A DNA stretch of 64,000 bases from Macrococcoides canis (GCF_002119805.1 NZ_CP021059.1:1364001-1428000), one strand, 5' to 3'. Positions 8,474 to 19,043 are shown, counted from the stretch's first letter. A program made the numbers and translations. Notes: generated by a model not told the origin, from the letters alone.

Positions 8474-9364
8474 TTAACCAAACCTTCCTGAAATATATCT
8501 CTCTGTCTGTTCATCAGCTGGGTTAGAGAAGATCTTATCTGTAGTATCATATTCATTTACATATCCGTTTAAGAAGAATGCAGTTTTATCAGAGATACGT
8601 GCAGCTTGCTGCATATTATGCGTAACAATGATAATTGAATACTTATCTTTAATTTCCTGCACTAACTCTTCTACCTTTAATGTAGAAATTGGATCTAACG
8701 CTGATGTAGGCTCGTCCATCAGGATAACATCTGGTTCAATCGCTAAGCAGCGTGCGATACAGATACGTTGCTGCTGCCCCCCAGATAAGCCGTAAGCATT
8801 CTTGTCCAGACGATCTTTCGTCTCATCCCAGATTGCAGCACCGCGTAAAGATTTTTCAACGATTTCATCTAAGATTTTCTTATCAGTAATGCCGTGAATT
8901 CTTGGACCATACGTAATGTTATCATAGATTGATTTTGGGAATGGATTTGGTTTTTGGAAGACCATACCTACACGAGTTCTTAAATGCTCAACTTTATAGC
9001 TTTTATCAAAGATATTATCTCCACGGTAAAGAATTTCACCAGATGTACGCACGCTAGGAATCAATTCGATCATTCGGTTTAACGTTTTAATATACGTCGA
9101 CTTACCACAACCTGATGGTCCGATAATTGCCGTTACTTCATTCTCTAAAATATCAAGATTGATATTTTGTAATGCATGATGGTCACCGTACCAAAGGTTT
9201 AAATTTTTTGTCTGATAAACGATCTTACGATTATTAGGGTTTGGTGTCTCCCCTGTAACAATCGTACGTTCTTTATTCGTCAATGCTGGTTGATTTTCAG
9301 TAACAATTTCCTTATTTTCTGTTGAAGCTTCATTTGTATTAATAATTTTAACTTTTGAATTCAT
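8474..9364 (-). CDS. pstB: Phosphate ABC transporter ATP-binding protein
   Basis: Cytoplasmic ATPase of the high-affinity phosphate importer. Walker [10 protein letters not shown], signature LSGGQQQR, Walker [13 protein letters not shown] and the switch His in VTHNMQQA are all present. Start ATG 9364 follows GAGAGGGG by eight bases; an in-frame TTG at 9382 is unlikely. The first 45 residues are a polar extension not usual in PstB, ahead of the core that begins near [14 protein letters not shown]. Confidence 0.96.
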   Translation of the reverse strand: MNSKVKIINTNEASTENKEIVTENQPALTNKERTIVTGETPNPNNRKIVYQTKNLNLWYGDHHALQNINLDILENEVTAIIGPSGCGKSTYIKTLNRMIELIPSVRTSGEILYRGDNIFDKSYKVEHLRTRVGMVFQKPNPFPKSIYDNITYGPRIHGITDKKILDEIVEKSLRGAAIWDETKDRLDKNAYGLSGGQQQRICIARCLAIEPDVILMDEPTSALDPISTLKVEELVQEIKDKYSIIIVTHNMQQAARISDKTAFFLNGYVNEYDTTDKIFSNPADEQTERYISGRFG

Positions 9365-9388
9365 TTTATAGACCCCTCTCAAAATGAG

Positions 9389-10282
9389 CTAGAATTTTTT
9401 CTGATATTTATTTCGGATAAATATAGCGATAGAGTTCATCGCTATTAATATTATAAGTAACACGATAATCGCTGCTGAAGATACAAACTGGAACTCTGCC
9501 TTAGGTAATTTCGCCCAAGTAAAGATTTGCATAGGTAAAGCTTGAAAACGGTCCATAATACTATCTGGTGTTTTCATAAAGATTGTCGGAATACCAATAA
9601 CTACTAACGGTGCTGTTTCACCAATTGCACGAGATAGTGCAAGAATTGTTCCAGTTAATATCCCTGGAATAGACGCTGGAAGTACAACGTTCGTTATTGT
9701 CTGCCATTTTGTTCCGCCTAATCCTAAAGATGCTTCACGAATGGCATTTGGCACTGCACGAATTGCTTCTTGTGACGATACGATAATAACCGGTAAGATC
9801 ATAAGAGACATCGTCAAAGCTGCAGCTAAAACAGATTTTCCTAATGAAAGTGCTTCTATTCCTCCTCCACGAACGAATAGAGTTAATCCTAATAGACCGA
9901 ATACTACAGAAGGTACAGATGCTAAGTTAGCAATATTTACTCTGACAAAACGAGTAAAGAAATTATCTTTAGCATACTCTTCCATATAAATGGCTGTCGC
10001 AACCCCAAGTGTTATTGCAATCGGAGCAATCGTCATCATAAGCCATAATGTACCGATTAATGCTCCTTTAATACCAGCTTTAGAAGGTGTAGTACTAGAA
10101 AAATTCGTGAAGAATTCTGGTGTTAGATAACCTGCACCTTTTCTGATAATATCAAAAAGTAACATTGCTAGTACGATTAATCCGATAATCGTACATAAGA
10201 AGAAGATAAATTTAACTATCGCGTTTTTAGTAAGACGTCCAGAGAGTTTTTTCGCGACTCTTTCCTGATTAATTAATTCCAT
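9389..10282 (-). CDS. pstA: Phosphate ABC transporter permease PstA
   Basis: 297-residue membrane subunit with about six hydrophobic segments. The EAA loop that docks on PstB is seen as REASLGLGGTKWQTI. It starts one base after the end of pstC and runs in the order C-A-B typical of Firmicutes. Confidence 0.95.
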   Translation of the reverse strand: MELINQERVAKKLSGRLTKNAIVKFIFFLCTIIGLIVLAMLLFDIIRKGAGYLTPEFFTNFSSTTPSKAGIKGALIGTLWLMMTIAPIAITLGVATAIYMEEYAKDNFFTRFVRVNIANLASVPSVVFGLLGLTLFVRGGGIEALSLGKSVLAAALTMSLMILPVIIVSSQEAIRAVPNAIREASLGLGGTKWQTITNVVLPASIPGILTGTILALSRAIGETAPLVVIGIPTIFMKTPDSIMDRFQALPMQIFTWAKLPKAEFQFVSSAAIIVLLIILIAMNSIAIFIRNKYQKKF

Positions 10283-10283
10283 C

Positions 10284-11213
10284 CTAATACTCCTCTCTGA
10301 ATTTGTTTGTGATCCATTGTGAAATCATATTCATAATTAATGTAAATACAAACAATGTAAATCCAACTGCATAGATACTATAGTAAATATCTGAACCAAA
10401 TGTTGCATCACCAGTAGCAACTTGTACGATAAATGCCGTCATTGTCTGCAACGAATTTGTAAAGTCTAATGAGAATTCTGGTGAACTACCTGCTGCTAGT
10501 GATACGATCATTGTTTCTCCAATTGCACGTGATACAGCAAGGACGATTGATGCTAAAATACCAGATAAAGCAGCTGGGAATACAACTTTAAGCGCCGTTT
10601 CTAAACGCGTTGATCCTAGTCCTAATGCCCCTTCTCTAATTGCTTGTGGCACTGCACTCATCGCATCTTCAGAAAGACTCGCAATCATTGGTACAATCAT
10701 AATACCGATAACTAGCCCAGGACTGATTGCATTGAATGAACCTAAGTCCGGCCATACAGAACGAAGCATTGGTGTAACAAAAGTTAACGCAAAAAAGCCG
10801 TATACAATTGTTGGAATCCCTGCAAGAATCTCTAAAATTGGTTTAATGATTCTTCTTACTTTGTCACTAGCATATTCACTTAAGTAAAGTGCCGCGCCTA
10901 ATCCTACCGGTACAGCAAAAATTGTTGCAATAAGGGTTACTTTCAATGTCCCTAAAATTAAAGAGATGATTCCGTATTTTGGATCCTGTCCGAAGGCATT
11001 CCATGTCTTCTCAAGGAAAAATTCACTGAAAGATACTCTTGTAAAGAAAGTAATCGTCTCTGTTAATAATGTGATCAAAATCCCAATTGTAGTTAAAATA
11101 GAAATAGATGCGATTACAGCAAGTATCGTCGGGATAAATTTCTCTATGATATTTTTAGAACCCTTACTTTGACGCTGCTGAATCAATTCCTGTACAGATA
11201 CTTTATTTTCCAT
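10284..11213 (-). CDS. pstC: Phosphate ABC transporter permease PstC
   Basis: 309-residue membrane subunit that pairs with PstA to form the phosphate channel. The EAA loop REGALGLGSTRLETA and about six membrane segments are visible; a 30-residue polar N-terminus precedes the first helix. Separated from pstS by 69 bp that hold a hairpin. Confidence 0.95.
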   Translation of the reverse strand: MENKVSVQELIQQRQSKGSKNIIEKFIPTILAVIASISILTTIGILITLLTETITFFTRVSFSEFFLEKTWNAFGQDPKYGIISLILGTLKVTLIATIFAVPVGLGAALYLSEYASDKVRRIIKPILEILAGIPTIVYGFFALTFVTPMLRSVWPDLGSFNAISPGLVIGIMIVPMIASLSEDAMSAVPQAIREGALGLGSTRLETALKVVFPAALSGILASIVLAVSRAIGETMIVSLAAGSSPEFSLDFTNSLQTMTAFIVQVATGDATFGSDIYYSIYAVGFTLFVFTLIMNMISQWITNKFREEY

Positions 11214-11231
11214 AGCATTGACTCCTTCATT

Positions 11232-11257
11232 TTAAAAGGGACGAAAAATTTCGTCCC
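11232..11257 (-). terminator. Attenuating hairpin between pstS and pstC
   Basis: GGGACGAAA and TTTCGTCCC form a strong stem after pstS, followed on the minus strand by TTTTAAAA. A leaky terminator or mRNA-protecting hairpin here would give more PstS than permease, as expected for a binding protein. Confidence 0.7.
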
Positions 11258-11282
11258 TGAAAAATTTCAAATATAATGTTAA

Positions 11283-12245
11283 CTATTTAACTTCTTCTAA
11301 TTTCTTTAAATCTTCTTCATATACTTTATCTTCTAAAGGTACATAACCTGATTCTTTAGAAGCATCTTTAGCTTTTTCTAAAGTAAATTTCATAAATGTT
11401 TTGAATGCTTCGTTGCTCTTAAGTGATTCGTTCTTAGCATAGATGTATAATGGGCGGCTTAATGGGTAAGAACCATCTTTAACTGTTTCTTCAGTAGCTT
11501 CAACGCCTTCCCCTTCACCTTCTTTTTGAATCTTAACTGCTTTTAAGTTATCTTTGTTTTCTTGGTAGAAGTTATAACCGAAGAATCCAACACCGTTTTT
11601 GTTATCTTGTACAGATTTAACGATAACGTTAGTGTCTGCATTTTTCTCAGCTTTAATTTCCCCTTTATCTAATATTTCTTCACTGAAGAAGTCATAAGTA
11701 CCATGTGATTGGTCTGGAGAAAATGCTTTAATTTCTTCAGCTGGGAAGTCAGCACGAACATCTTTCCAAGTTTTTGCTTCACCAGTATAGATTTTTTTCA
11801 ACTCATCAAAAGTTAAGTACTCAACGAAGTCATTATCTTTATTAACTGCAACTGTTAAACCGTCGCTTGCAATTTTAAATTCAGTATATTCGATTTTTTT
11901 ATCTTCTAATGCTTTTTTCTCTTCATCTTTAATATCACGTGATGCATTTGAGAAATCAGTTTCTCCTGCGATAAATTTCTCGAAACCACCACCAGTACCT
12001 GAAGTACCGATTGAAACAGTAACATCTGGATATTCAGTTACAAATTGTTCGTTGATTTTTTCTACTACAGGAGCTACTGTCGTAGAACCATCACCATTTA
12101 CTTCACCTTTAATATCTTTAGCTGCTGTGTCTGTGCCTTTATCTTCACTCTTTGTGTCAGTTTTCTCAGCTGCACCACCACATGCACCTAATAATAATGC
12201 TGTACCTAAAACAGTTGTTGATCCTACTAATTGCCACTTTTTCAT
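11283..12245 (-). CDS. pstS: Phosphate-binding lipoprotein PstS
   Basis: Extracellular lipid-anchored receptor of the Pst importer. A signal peptide ends in the lipobox LLGAC with the lipidated Cys at residue 22, followed by an acidic/Lys-rich linker. Phosphate-binding segments DGSTTVAP and GTSGTGGGFEKF are present. 320 residues. First gene of the operon; a PhoP-type box lies directly upstream. Confidence 0.96.
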   Translation of the reverse strand: MKKWQLVGSTTVLGTALLLGACGGAAEKTDTKSEDKGTDTAAKDIKGEVNGDGSTTVAPVVEKINEQFVTEYPDVTVSIGTSGTGGGFEKFIAGETDFSNASRDIKDEEKKALEDKKIEYTEFKIASDGLTVAVNKDNDFVEYLTFDELKKIYTGEAKTWKDVRADFPAEEIKAFSPDQSHGTYDFFSEEILDKGEIKAEKNADTNVIVKSVQDNKNGVGFFGYNFYQENKDNLKAVKIQKEGEGEGVEATEETVKDGSYPLSRPLYIYAKNESLKSNEAFKTFMKFTLEKAKDASKESGYVPLEDKVYEEDLKKLEEVK

Positions 12246-12305
12246 TGTAAAGAATCCTCCTAAAATTAAGACGAATAAATTTTTTGATTTGTTATTACAT
12301 TTCTA

Positions 12306-12359
12306 ACTATATAGTTTTATTGTTAATTTAGAATGAATGTATTGTAAATTTTATGTAAA
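12306..12359 (-). promoter_or_regulatory. pst promoter with four-repeat PhoP (Pho) box
   Basis: Read on the minus strand, TTTACA (12359-12354), TTTACA (12348-12343), TTCATT (12337-12332) and TTAACA (12326-12321) occur with an exact 11-bp period. This is the layout of the Bacillus PhoP box, TT(A/C/T)ACA every 11 bp. A -10-like TATATA lies just downstream at about 12306-12313, so phosphorylated PhoP would sit where a -35 is lacking. Three hexamers are good matches and the third is weak. Confidence 0.82.
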
Positions 12360-12370
12360 GAACGTACAAA

Positions 12371-12403
12371 ATTAAAAAGCAGTCAACTATTTGTCGACTG
12401 CTT
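12371..12403 (-). terminator. Terminator of the pbp gene overlapping its stop codon
   Basis: AGCAGTC (12379-12385) pairs with GACTGCT (12396-12402), and a T run follows on the minus strand. The stem includes the last codons of pbp and separates it from the pst promoter. Confidence 0.82.
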
Positions 12404-14441
12404 CTTTCTCTTTAAAATATTCATTGATAATTTCTTTACCTAAATCTCCCCCTGGTAACCAAGGCGGTGGTACTGGCTGGTTCGTATAGATGATCGAAAA
12501 ACTCATTTCAGGATTCTTTATCGGGGCATACCCAATATAAGTTGAATTTACTCGTGATTCCCCATCTTGCGTAACCTCAGCTGTACCTGTCTTACCTGCA
12601 GCTTTGACAGCGGTATTGTTAAAGCTTGCATATCCTGTACCTTCTGGCTGGTTGAATACCATATCGAAACCAGACTTCACTTGTGCTATTTCTTTATCTG
12701 TATTATTGATTTTATTTAATACCTTTCCATTAAAATGGCTCTTAACCGGACCTACTTTATCTGTCTTAGACGCTCCTCTGATTTCTTTGACGATATGCGG
12801 CTGAATACGATATCCATCATTTGCGATTGTTGAAATATATTGAGAAAGCTGTAATGGTGTGTATGTATCATATTGTCCGATTGCCAGATCCAGAAAATTA
12901 CCAGGATTATTTTTCAGGATACCCGTTTGCCCTGTCACTTCATTTGGCAGATCGATGCCTGTTTTCACACCTAGACCAAATTGATTCATGCCTTTTCTTA
13001 ATTTCTGTCCTGCTTCTGAAATATCGTCAGGAAGCGTCATTCCAGATGAATAACTGAGTCCAGCAAGTTTAAGCGCTGTCTTAAACATATAGACGTTTGA
13101 TGAGTGCATCAATGCCTGCTTGTCATTGATGGCGATACTGCCACTTTGATTAAAATATGAACGTTTCTGAATACCGCCTTTAAATACTAATGGCTGATCT
13201 GTCATCGTTTCTCCGACTTTAATGGCACCATTACTATACCCTGTGAGTAACGTAGCACCTTTTACAGAAGAACCTACTGCATACTGCGAAGTAAAAGTAC
13301 CATAATGATAATCGGTTATATTACCTGATTTATCAATCTGACGGCCTGCTAACGCCAGTATATCTCCATTATGCGGATCCTGTACAACGACCAGTACTTT
13401 ATCCATATCTTTAGCGCCCATACTTCTCAGTTTTCTAATGTTATTATCCACTAGTTTTTCTACCTTAAGCTGCAGCTCAATATCGATGGATAATATGAGG
13501 TCATCTCCTCTTGATCCTTCTGAGAGTACTTCTGAATCGATGATCTTTCCTGATTTATTTGTGATATATCTCATTTTTTTCTTTTTACCGCGCAGCACAT
13601 TTTCATATTGATATTCCAGATAGCTTTGACCAACTCTGTCATTTCTAGAATACCCTTTCGCTAAATAATAGTCTGTAAGCTCCTTCGGTAAGCCTTCTTC
13701 TTTAGAAGATACGCGACCAAATAAAGTACGTAATGTATCATCGTATAGATACTTTCTATCCCAGTCCATAGAAGTATTGACGCCAGGTAATTCTCCTAGA
13801 TTCTGAGATACTAATGCATATTCTTTTTCTGTCACATCTTCATTTTTAATTATTTGTGGACTTAATTGACTTCCACTGGACATTTCTCTGTATATTGCAG
13901 CAACTTGAAGCTCTTTTTTCGATAGTTTATTGATTTGCTTTGATGTTAATTTTTTGTAGAGTGCTGCGTTATAAGCTTCTTCAGTAATCTCTCCATTTTC
14001 AAGTAAAGCATTTTCTTTCTTCATCAATTGATCGACAGCTTCTTTATGCGTCAATATATAGAAATCCTGCTTATCTCTCAGAGTCAGTGCATCTGTCGGC
14101 ATATCAATTATTTTTTGAAGTTTCTTTGCTATGGATAATATCTCTTTACTCGTAGTCATTCGATCTCTCGTATAGGTGATTGATTTTTTTGATGTATTAT
14201 CGACGAGCAGCTTACCATTACGATCATAGATTCTTCCGCGTGGGACAGATTCATTGACTTCAATATTTTCATTGTTGTCAACAGCTTGTCGATATGCTTC
14301 TCCTTTTACAATCTGTAAGTAGCCTAATCTTAATACGAGTATTATTAGCAAGGAGACGATCGCCATAAAAATGACGCTGATCCTTCTATTTGTCATTCGT
14401 TTTTGCTTTAGTTCATTGGATTCCTGTTTTACACGTTTCAA
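12387..14441 (-). CDS. Class B penicillin-binding protein, transpeptidase (PBP3/PbpA-like)
   Basis: Membrane-anchored transpeptidase that cross-links peptidoglycan. One N-terminal helix (about residues 22-42) is followed by the PBP dimer domain and a C-terminal transpeptidase domain with SSVK (SxxK with the active Ser), SSN and KTGTAEV. 684 residues, full length. In S. aureus the gene beside sodA is pbp3; in B. subtilis pbpA lies beside pst and sodA, so orthology to that group is likely. A GGGGGA site precedes ATG 14441. The left end of the large repeat lies inside this gene at 14,147, so its first 98 codons recur at 47.3-47.6 kb. This copy is intact. Confidence 0.94.
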   Translation of the reverse strand: MKRVKQESNELKQKRMTNRRISVIFMAIVSLLIILVLRLGYLQIVKGEAYRQAVDNNENIEVNESVPRGRIYDRNGKLLVDNTSKKSITYTRDRMTTSKEILSIAKKLQKIIDMPTDALTLRDKQDFYILTHKEAVDQLMKKENALLENGEITEEAYNAALYKKLTSKQINKLSKKELQVAAIYREMSSGSQLSPQIIKNEDVTEKEYALVSQNLGELPGVNTSMDWDRKYLYDDTLRTLFGRVSSKEEGLPKELTDYYLAKGYSRNDRVGQSYLEYQYENVLRGKKKKMRYITNKSGKIIDSEVLSEGSRGDDLILSIDIELQLKVEKLVDNNIRKLRSMGAKDMDKVLVVVQDPHNGDILALAGRQIDKSGNITDYHYGTFTSQYAVGSSVKGATLLTGYSNGAIKVGETMTDQPLVFKGGIQKRSYFNQSGSIAINDKQALMHSSNVYMFKTALKLAGLSYSSGMTLPDDISEAGQKLRKGMNQFGLGVKTGIDLPNEVTGQTGILKNNPGNFLDLAIGQYDTYTPLQLSQYISTIANDGYRIQPHIVKEIRGASKTDKVGPVKSHFNGKVLNKINNTDKEIAQVKSGFDMVFNQPEGTGYASFNNTAVKAAGKTGTAEVTQDGESRVNSTYIGYAPIKNPEMSFSIIYTNQPVPPPWLPGGDLGKEIINEYFKEKEAVDK

Positions 14442-14510
14442 AAAAAATCCCCCATTGATACATTATCCTTCTATGATATATGAAATGCTGACAGTTTTCT
14501 ATAATAAACA

Positions 14511-14539
14511 TAAAAAAACACCGTTCATATGAACGGTGT
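14511..14539 (-). terminator. Terminator of sodA
   Basis: ACACCGTTCA and TGAACGGTGT form a perfect stem (14518-14539), followed on the minus strand by a seven-base T run. Eleven bases after the sodA stop. Confidence 0.9.
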
Positions 14540-14549
14540 GTAATAAATA

Positions 14550-15149
14550 TTACTTCGCTGCTAAGTATAATTCGTTTACTTTGTCCCAGTTAACAACATT
14601 CCAGAATGCTGCGATATAATCTGGGCGTTTATTTTGATAGTTTAGATAGTAAGCATGTTCCCAAACGTCTAATCCTAGGATCGGTGTTTTACCTTCCATT
14701 AATGGATTCTCCTGGTTTGGAGTTGAAGTAACTTCAAGCTCTCCGTTATTAACAACTAACCATGCCCAGCCTGAACCGAAACGCGTAGCTGCAGCATCTG
14801 CGAATTCTTGTTTAAATGCATCTAAAGAACCGAATTTTGATTCGATTGCATCTACGACTTCGCCTTTTGCTTCTTTACCTGGAGCAAGTAATGTCCAGAA
14901 TAATGAGTGGTTATAGTGACCGCCACCATTATTAACTACAGCAGTTTTCTTATCAGCAGGAACTTCATTGATTCTCTTCATTAAGTCTTCGATAGATACG
15001 TTCTCAAACTCTGTACCTGCGACTGCATCATTTAATTTCGTTACATAAGTGTTATGATGTTTTGTATGGTGAATCTCCATCGTTTCTTTGTCGATGTGTG
15101 GTTCTAATGCATCATATGCATATTCTAATTTTGGTAGTTCAAATGCCAT
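14550..15149 (-). CDS. sodA: Superoxide dismutase, Mn/Fe type
   Basis: Cytoplasmic enzyme that dismutates superoxide to oxygen and peroxide. Metal ligands are visible as His in MEIHHTKHH (about 27), His in NHSLFW (about 81), Asp in LDVWEH (about 161) and His four residues later. 199 residues, full length. It has its own promoter and terminator. Whether it is Mn- or Fe-loaded cannot be read from sequence; staphylococcal SodA is Mn-dependent. A second identical copy is at 47.7 kb. Confidence 0.97.
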   Translation of the reverse strand: MAFELPKLEYAYDALEPHIDKETMEIHHTKHHNTYVTKLNDAVAGTEFENVSIEDLMKRINEVPADKKTAVVNNGGGHYNHSLFWTLLAPGKEAKGEVVDAIESKFGSLDAFKQEFADAAATRFGSGWAWLVVNNGELEVTSTPNQENPLMEGKTPILGLDVWEHAYYLNYQNKRPDYIAAFWNVVNWDKVNELYLAAK

Positions 15150-15193
15150 AATAAATCATCCTCCTGTGTTTTACGAAAATTGTTTACATTTAA

Positions 15194-15222
15194 ATAGTAT
15201 CAATTTCACGGACTGTTCTCAA
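15194..15222 (-). promoter_or_regulatory. Sigma-A promoter of sodA
   Basis: On the minus strand, TTGAGA (15222-15217) and TACTAT (15199-15194) are separated by 17 bp, 45 bp ahead of the sodA start. Confidence 0.7.
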
Positions 15223-15281
15223 ATAGTTTGCTTATTTTCGCACGATTTCTGATAAAATAATAGAAGTCAGGAGGTTATTCA

Positions 15282-16013
15282 TTGTATATTCAACATCTAA
15301 AACGTTTATTCCAGCCGAAGCGATATCCTTTATATAGAATCGTCAAGATGAGATATATCTTATTACATATTTTAATACTTTCAATAATCATGGCATCACC
15401 AGCAATAATCAATTATTTCAAAACGTTTCAGGCAATCAATCAGATTAGCCAGTCTGAACTTACAGCTATACCTGATTTTAAGGTTGTAGATCACGAGCTG
15501 ATACTTTCTCAGGAGAAAGAGATTGAACTGAGTACGCTCACTTTAGCTTTCACAAAAAACAATGTGCAGCCTCGTTCAGATTTTATTATTTTAGATAAGG
15601 ATGAAATATTAATCAGCAAAAGTTCACGCATTCAATATGCAAATATCAATATGTTTCAGGATAAGGAGACGTTAATTCAGTTTCTCAAGACATTTACAGA
15701 CTCAATTTATTTTTATTTCCTCATCCTGGTGTTACTGATAATCAGTTCTCAGTATTTTATTACTATATTAAAGATTATCATCATAAGCATTGTCAGCCAT
15801 ATAATATCAAATAGTTTAAACAAAAAGTCACGCTATATGAACTGGCTGAAAATCAATACATTCATACTTACATTGCCTACTCTATTATTATTGCTCGGTG
15901 TCATCTTTAAATTTATTATTTTAACAGTCGCTTCATGGATTGTTCTGATAATTCTTGATGTATTAACAATCAAATATCTACCGAAGCAAAAGCATAAAGC
16001 TAAACAAAATTGA
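15282..16013 (+). CDS. DUF1189 family membrane protein
   Basis: 243 residues: one hydrophobic segment near 27-46, an extracytoplasmic region of about 90 residues, and three or four helices between 140 and 230, the layout of DUF1189 (B. subtilis YqgB-like). The start is TTG 15282, seven bases after AGGAGG; the preceding codons have no better start. Function unknown. It is divergent from sodA and lies 76 bp before ispG. Confidence 0.78.
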   Translation: MYIQHLKRLFQPKRYPLYRIVKMRYILLHILILSIIMASPAIINYFKTFQAINQISQSELTAIPDFKVVDHELILSQEKEIELSTLTLAFTKNNVQPRSDFIILDKDEILISKSSRIQYANINMFQDKETLIQFLKTFTDSIYFYFLILVLLIISSQYFITILKIIIISIVSHIISNSLNKKSRYMNWLKINTFILTLPTLLLLLGVIFKFIILTVASWIVLIILDVLTIKYLPKQKHKAKQN

Positions 16014-16089
16014 TTTCCAACTATATAATAGAAGTGTTATTCTAGTATGGATAGTAATTAATAAGTTTAAATATGAAGGAGAATTATCA

Positions 16090-17205
16090 ATGCCTGAAAT
16101 TACACATAGAAAAAATACACGTCCGGTTAAAGTCGGAGATCTTACTATTGGCGGTTCAAATGAACTTGTGATTCAAAGTATGACGACAACAAAGACACAT
16201 GACGTTGAAGCTACCGTAGCTGAAATCAAACGTCTTGAAGAAGCGGGCTGTCAAATTGTCCGTGTCGCTTGCCCTAAAGAAGAAGATGCTCTTGCAATCG
16301 CAGAAATAAAAAAGCAGATCAATATTCCTTTAGTCGTTGATATTCATTTCGACTATAAACTTGCATTACTTGCGATTGAAGGTGGTGCTGACAAAATTCG
16401 TATCAATCCAGGTAACATCGGCCGTCGAGAAAAAGTAGAAGAGGTCGTTAAAGCTTGTAAAGCAAAAGGAATCCCGATTCGAATCGGTGTCAATGCAGGT
16501 TCACTTGAAAAACATATATTAAAAAAATATGGTTACCCTACTGCTGATGGTATGGTAGAAAGCGCACTGCATCATATTAAAATATTAGAAGATCTTGATT
16601 TTCATGATATTATCGTTTCAATGAAAGCAAGTGATGTTAACTTAGCGATCGAAGCCTATACAAAGGCAGCGCAAGCATTCGATTATCCACTTCATCTAGG
16701 AATCACTGAAAGTGGTACATTATTTGCTGGAACAGTAAAATCTGCTGCTGGCCTTGGAGCTATCATGAGTTTAGGTATCGGGAATACATTACGTATTTCT
16801 TTATCAGCAGACCCTGTAGAAGAAGTAAAAGTAGCAAGAGAGCTTCTGAAATCATTTGGTCTTGCGAGCAATGCTGCAACACTGATTTCTTGTCCGACAT
16901 GCGGTCGTATTGAAATCGACTTAATTTCTATTGCGAATGAAGTTGAAGAATATATTTCTACAATTAAAGCACCGCTTAAAGTTGCAGTATTAGGATGTGC
17001 AGTGAATGGTCCAGGAGAAGCACGAGAAGCTGATATTGGAATCGCAGGAGCACGTGGAGAAGGATTACTGTTTATGAAAGGTAAGACGGTAAGAAAAGTG
17101 CCAGAAGAAACGATGGTTGAAGAATTGAAGATGGAAATCGATAAACTTGCTGAAGAATATTTCAAAAAACAGGAAGCAGAAAAATTAGCGAATGCAGAAA
17201 AATAA
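16090..17205 (+). CDS. ispG: 4-hydroxy-3-methylbut-2-enyl diphosphate synthase (flavodoxin)
   Basis: Penultimate step of the MEP isoprenoid pathway, making HMBPP from the cyclic diphosphate with a [4Fe-4S] cluster. The cluster ligands are seen in SCPTCGR and [10 protein letters not shown]. 371 residues with the N-terminal TIM-barrel motif [19 protein letters not shown] precedes ATG 16090. Together with ispH at 22.2 kb it indicates a working MEP route, whereas Staphylococcus aureus uses mevalonate. Confidence 0.96.
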   Translation: MPEITHRKNTRPVKVGDLTIGGSNELVIQSMTTTKTHDVEATVAEIKRLEEAGCQIVRVACPKEEDALAIAEIKKQINIPLVVDIHFDYKLALLAIEGGADKIRINPGNIGRREKVEEVVKACKAKGIPIRIGVNAGSLEKHILKKYGYPTADGMVESALHHIKILEDLDFHDIIVSMKASDVNLAIEAYTKAAQAFDYPLHLGITESGTLFAGTVKSAAGLGAIMSLGIGNTLRISLSADPVEEVKVARELLKSFGLASNAATLISCPTCGRIEIDLISIANEVEEYISTIKAPLKVAVLGCAVNGPGEAREADIGIAGARGEGLLFMKGKTVRKVPEETMVEELKMEIDKLAEEYFKKQEAEKLANAEK

Positions 17206-17770
17206 AATAAGATTTGGTATCGATATTGATGGTACTGTTACTTGTCCGACAGCACTCGTGCCATATCTCCAGAAATCCTTTAATCCTGACTTTAAATACG
17301 AAGATATAACTGCATATGAACTTACGACTGTATTAGGCATCAGTAATGATGAAGTTGCCCAGTGGTTCAAAGAAAATGAACGCGCGCTATATAAGAATTC
17401 ACCAGTACACAAAGATGCAGATTTAATATTAAGACAGTGGTCAGAACAATTCGAGCTGTTTTTCATCAGTGCAAGACATACTTTACTCACTGATATCACT
17501 TACGATTGGTTTGATAGACATAATATTCCGTATCATCATATCGAACTTACTGGATCTCATAATAAGATTGAAACAGCACGCAGTCTGCAGGTCGACGCTT
17601 TCTTTGAAGATAAGCTCGATAATGCCCTTGATATTCAGCAGGCGCTTGATATACCGGTTTATCTTTTTGACACGCCGTACAATCAGGCAGAGTTACCAAC
17701 GGGTGTGTTTCGTGTGCATTCTTGGTTAGAAACGAATCAACTCATTCAACAGCATTTTAATACAAAATAA
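17192..17770 (+). CDS. HAD-family 5' nucleotidase-like protein (YqfW type)
   Basis: 192 residues with HAD motif I as DIDGTVT near the N-terminus (nucleophile and acid Asp), motif II region FISARHT and motif III/IV region FFEDKLDNA. This matches the NT5C/YqfW group of putative (deoxy)nucleotidases. Its ATG lies inside the last codons of ispG (14-bp overlap), so it is cotranscribed. The natural substrate is not known. Confidence 0.85.
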   Translation: MQKNKIRFGIDIDGTVTCPTALVPYLQKSFNPDFKYEDITAYELTTVLGISNDEVAQWFKENERALYKNSPVHKDADLILRQWSEQFELFFISARHTLLTDITYDWFDRHNIPYHHIELTGSHNKIETARSLQVDAFFEDKLDNALDIQQALDIPVYLFDTPYNQAELPTGVFRVHSWLETNQLIQQHFNTK

Positions 17771-17797
17771 AAAAAGATGCCGCGGCATCTTTTTTTA
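17769..17797. terminator. Bidirectional terminator between the nucleotidase gene and zur
   Basis: AAAAAGATGCCG pairs perfectly with CGGCATCTTTTT. A and T runs on both sides serve the two converging operons. Confidence 0.9.
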
Positions 17798-18202
17798 TTT
17801 GCATTTTTCACATAATCCATAGAGTTCTATTTTATGACTTTCGATTTCAACATCAGGAAGTTCATCCTTAAATATTTCTATCGGACAATGCTCCACGACT
17901 CGTGTATCTCCGCACTGTTTACAGATAAAATGATGGTGATGATGATGACTACAAGCGAGTCTGAATTTCTTCTCTCCTTCCAGCTCAGTTGTTTCTATAA
18001 TGTCTAACGATTCAAAAAGATGCAGATTGCGATAAATTGTATCAAATGAAATACCCGGATACTTATCGTTCAGTGCCTGCTGCATCTGTTTGGCGTTTAA
18101 GTATTTGCTATTATCATAGAGAAATGTGATCATATCTTTTCTCTTGTCCGTATATTTATGACCATTATCTTTCAGAATTTGAATTGCATCATTAATCTTC
18201 AT
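17795..18202 (-). CDS. zur: Fur-family zinc repressor Zur
   Basis: 135 residues: an N-terminal winged helix ([15 protein letters not shown] recognition region), then a metal site with a run of six His, and two CxxC pairs (CKQC near 98 and CEKC at the C-terminus) for structural zinc. The gene overlaps the znuB stop by 11 bp, so permease, ATPase and regulator share one transcript. That neighbourhood favours zinc over iron or peroxide sensing. The His run (HHHHHH) is longer than in most Fur proteins. Confidence 0.9.
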   Translation of the reverse strand: MKINDAIQILKDNGHKYTDKRKDMITFLYDNSKYLNAKQMQQALNDKYPGISFDTIYRNLHLFESLDIIETTELEGEKKFRLACSHHHHHHFICKQCGDTRVVEHCPIEIFKDELPDVEIESHKIELYGLCEKCK

Positions 18203-19043
18203 GCAAGCGTCCTCCTTTTTCTTTATTTTTCTTGATTATGATGGATAACAATAAAATCGCTACGAGTAACATGACAATCACGCCGCCTGGTGATATATCA
18301 AGATAGAATGCTGTCACTAAACCGGCAATAACAGCAATTTCCCCGATGATGACACTCCAAATCATCAGTTCTTTGTAACTTCTTGTGAGTCGCATCGCAC
18401 TTGCAACAGGTAATGTGATGAGACTTGATACTAATAGTATCCCCACAACACGCATTGATGCTGAGATGACAAGTGCGACCATTAGCATGAACAATAGATG
18501 TACATATCTTGGTACTCCAATAATCGAAGCATATTCTTCATCAAATGATAGGATAAATAATTCTTTGTAGAGCAGTACGATAAACAGCAGCACAACTACA
18601 AAAATAGAAAAGATGACGATAACATCATTAAATGTTACTGCGCTGATACTTCCAAATAAATAACCGAATAGATCCTGGTTAAAACCATCTGCAAAAGAAA
18701 TAAATATTACGCTCAGTCCAATACCAAGGCTCATAATAATCGGAATTGCAAGCTCCTGATAATGTTTATAGACACTACGCAGCCTTTCAATCATAAGTGA
18801 TCCAGCAATCGAGAATAAAATGCCTGTCCACACGGGGTTTATCGTAAATGCCAATAATTTTGTGAGCAGCATACCAAATGCAATACCGCCTAGTGTAACA
18901 TGGCTGAGTGCATCTGCAATTAATGACAGTCTTCTAACAACGATAAAAGTCCCAATTAATGGTGCCAGTAATCCTATCAGGATGCCGGCAATAAATGAAT
19001 AACGTATAAAATCAAATTCTAATAGTGCATCAATCAGACTCAT
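18192..19043 (-). CDS. znuB: Zinc ABC transporter permease (ZnuB-like)
   Basis: 283-residue integral membrane protein of the metal-transport ABC-3 permease family with about eight hydrophobic segments. [20 protein letters not shown] is the conserved cytoplasmic stretch that meets the ATPase. ATG 19043 overlaps the znuC stop (ATGA) and is preferred to the GTG at 19052. Zinc rather than manganese is inferred from the following zur. Confidence 0.9.
   Translation of the reverse strand: MSLIDALLEFDFIRYSFIAGILIGLLAPLIGTFIVVRRLSLIADALSHVTLGGIAFGMLLTKLLAFTINPVWTGILFSIAGSLMIERLRSVYKHYQELAIPIIMSLGIGLSVIFISFADGFNQDLFGYLFGSISAVTFNDVIVIFSIFVVVLLFIVLLYKELFILSFDEEYASIIGVPRYVHLLFMLMVALVISASMRVVGILLVSSLITLPVASAMRLTRSYKELMIWSVIIGEIAVIAGLVTAFYLDISPGGVIVMLLVAILLLSIIIKKNKEKGGRLHED

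Noticed and set aside
8472-8556. 28-residue N-terminal extension of PhoU
   Set aside because: It overlaps the end of pstB; ATG 8472 has AGGAAGG and yields the usual PhoU length.
9364-9382. TTG start extending PstB by six residues
   Set aside because: The ATG at 9364 is correctly spaced from GAGAGGGG, which lies inside the longer version.
16692-17165. 157-codon minus-strand reading frame
   Set aside because: It lies fully within ispG, whose protein is unmistakable; the open frame comes from codon bias.
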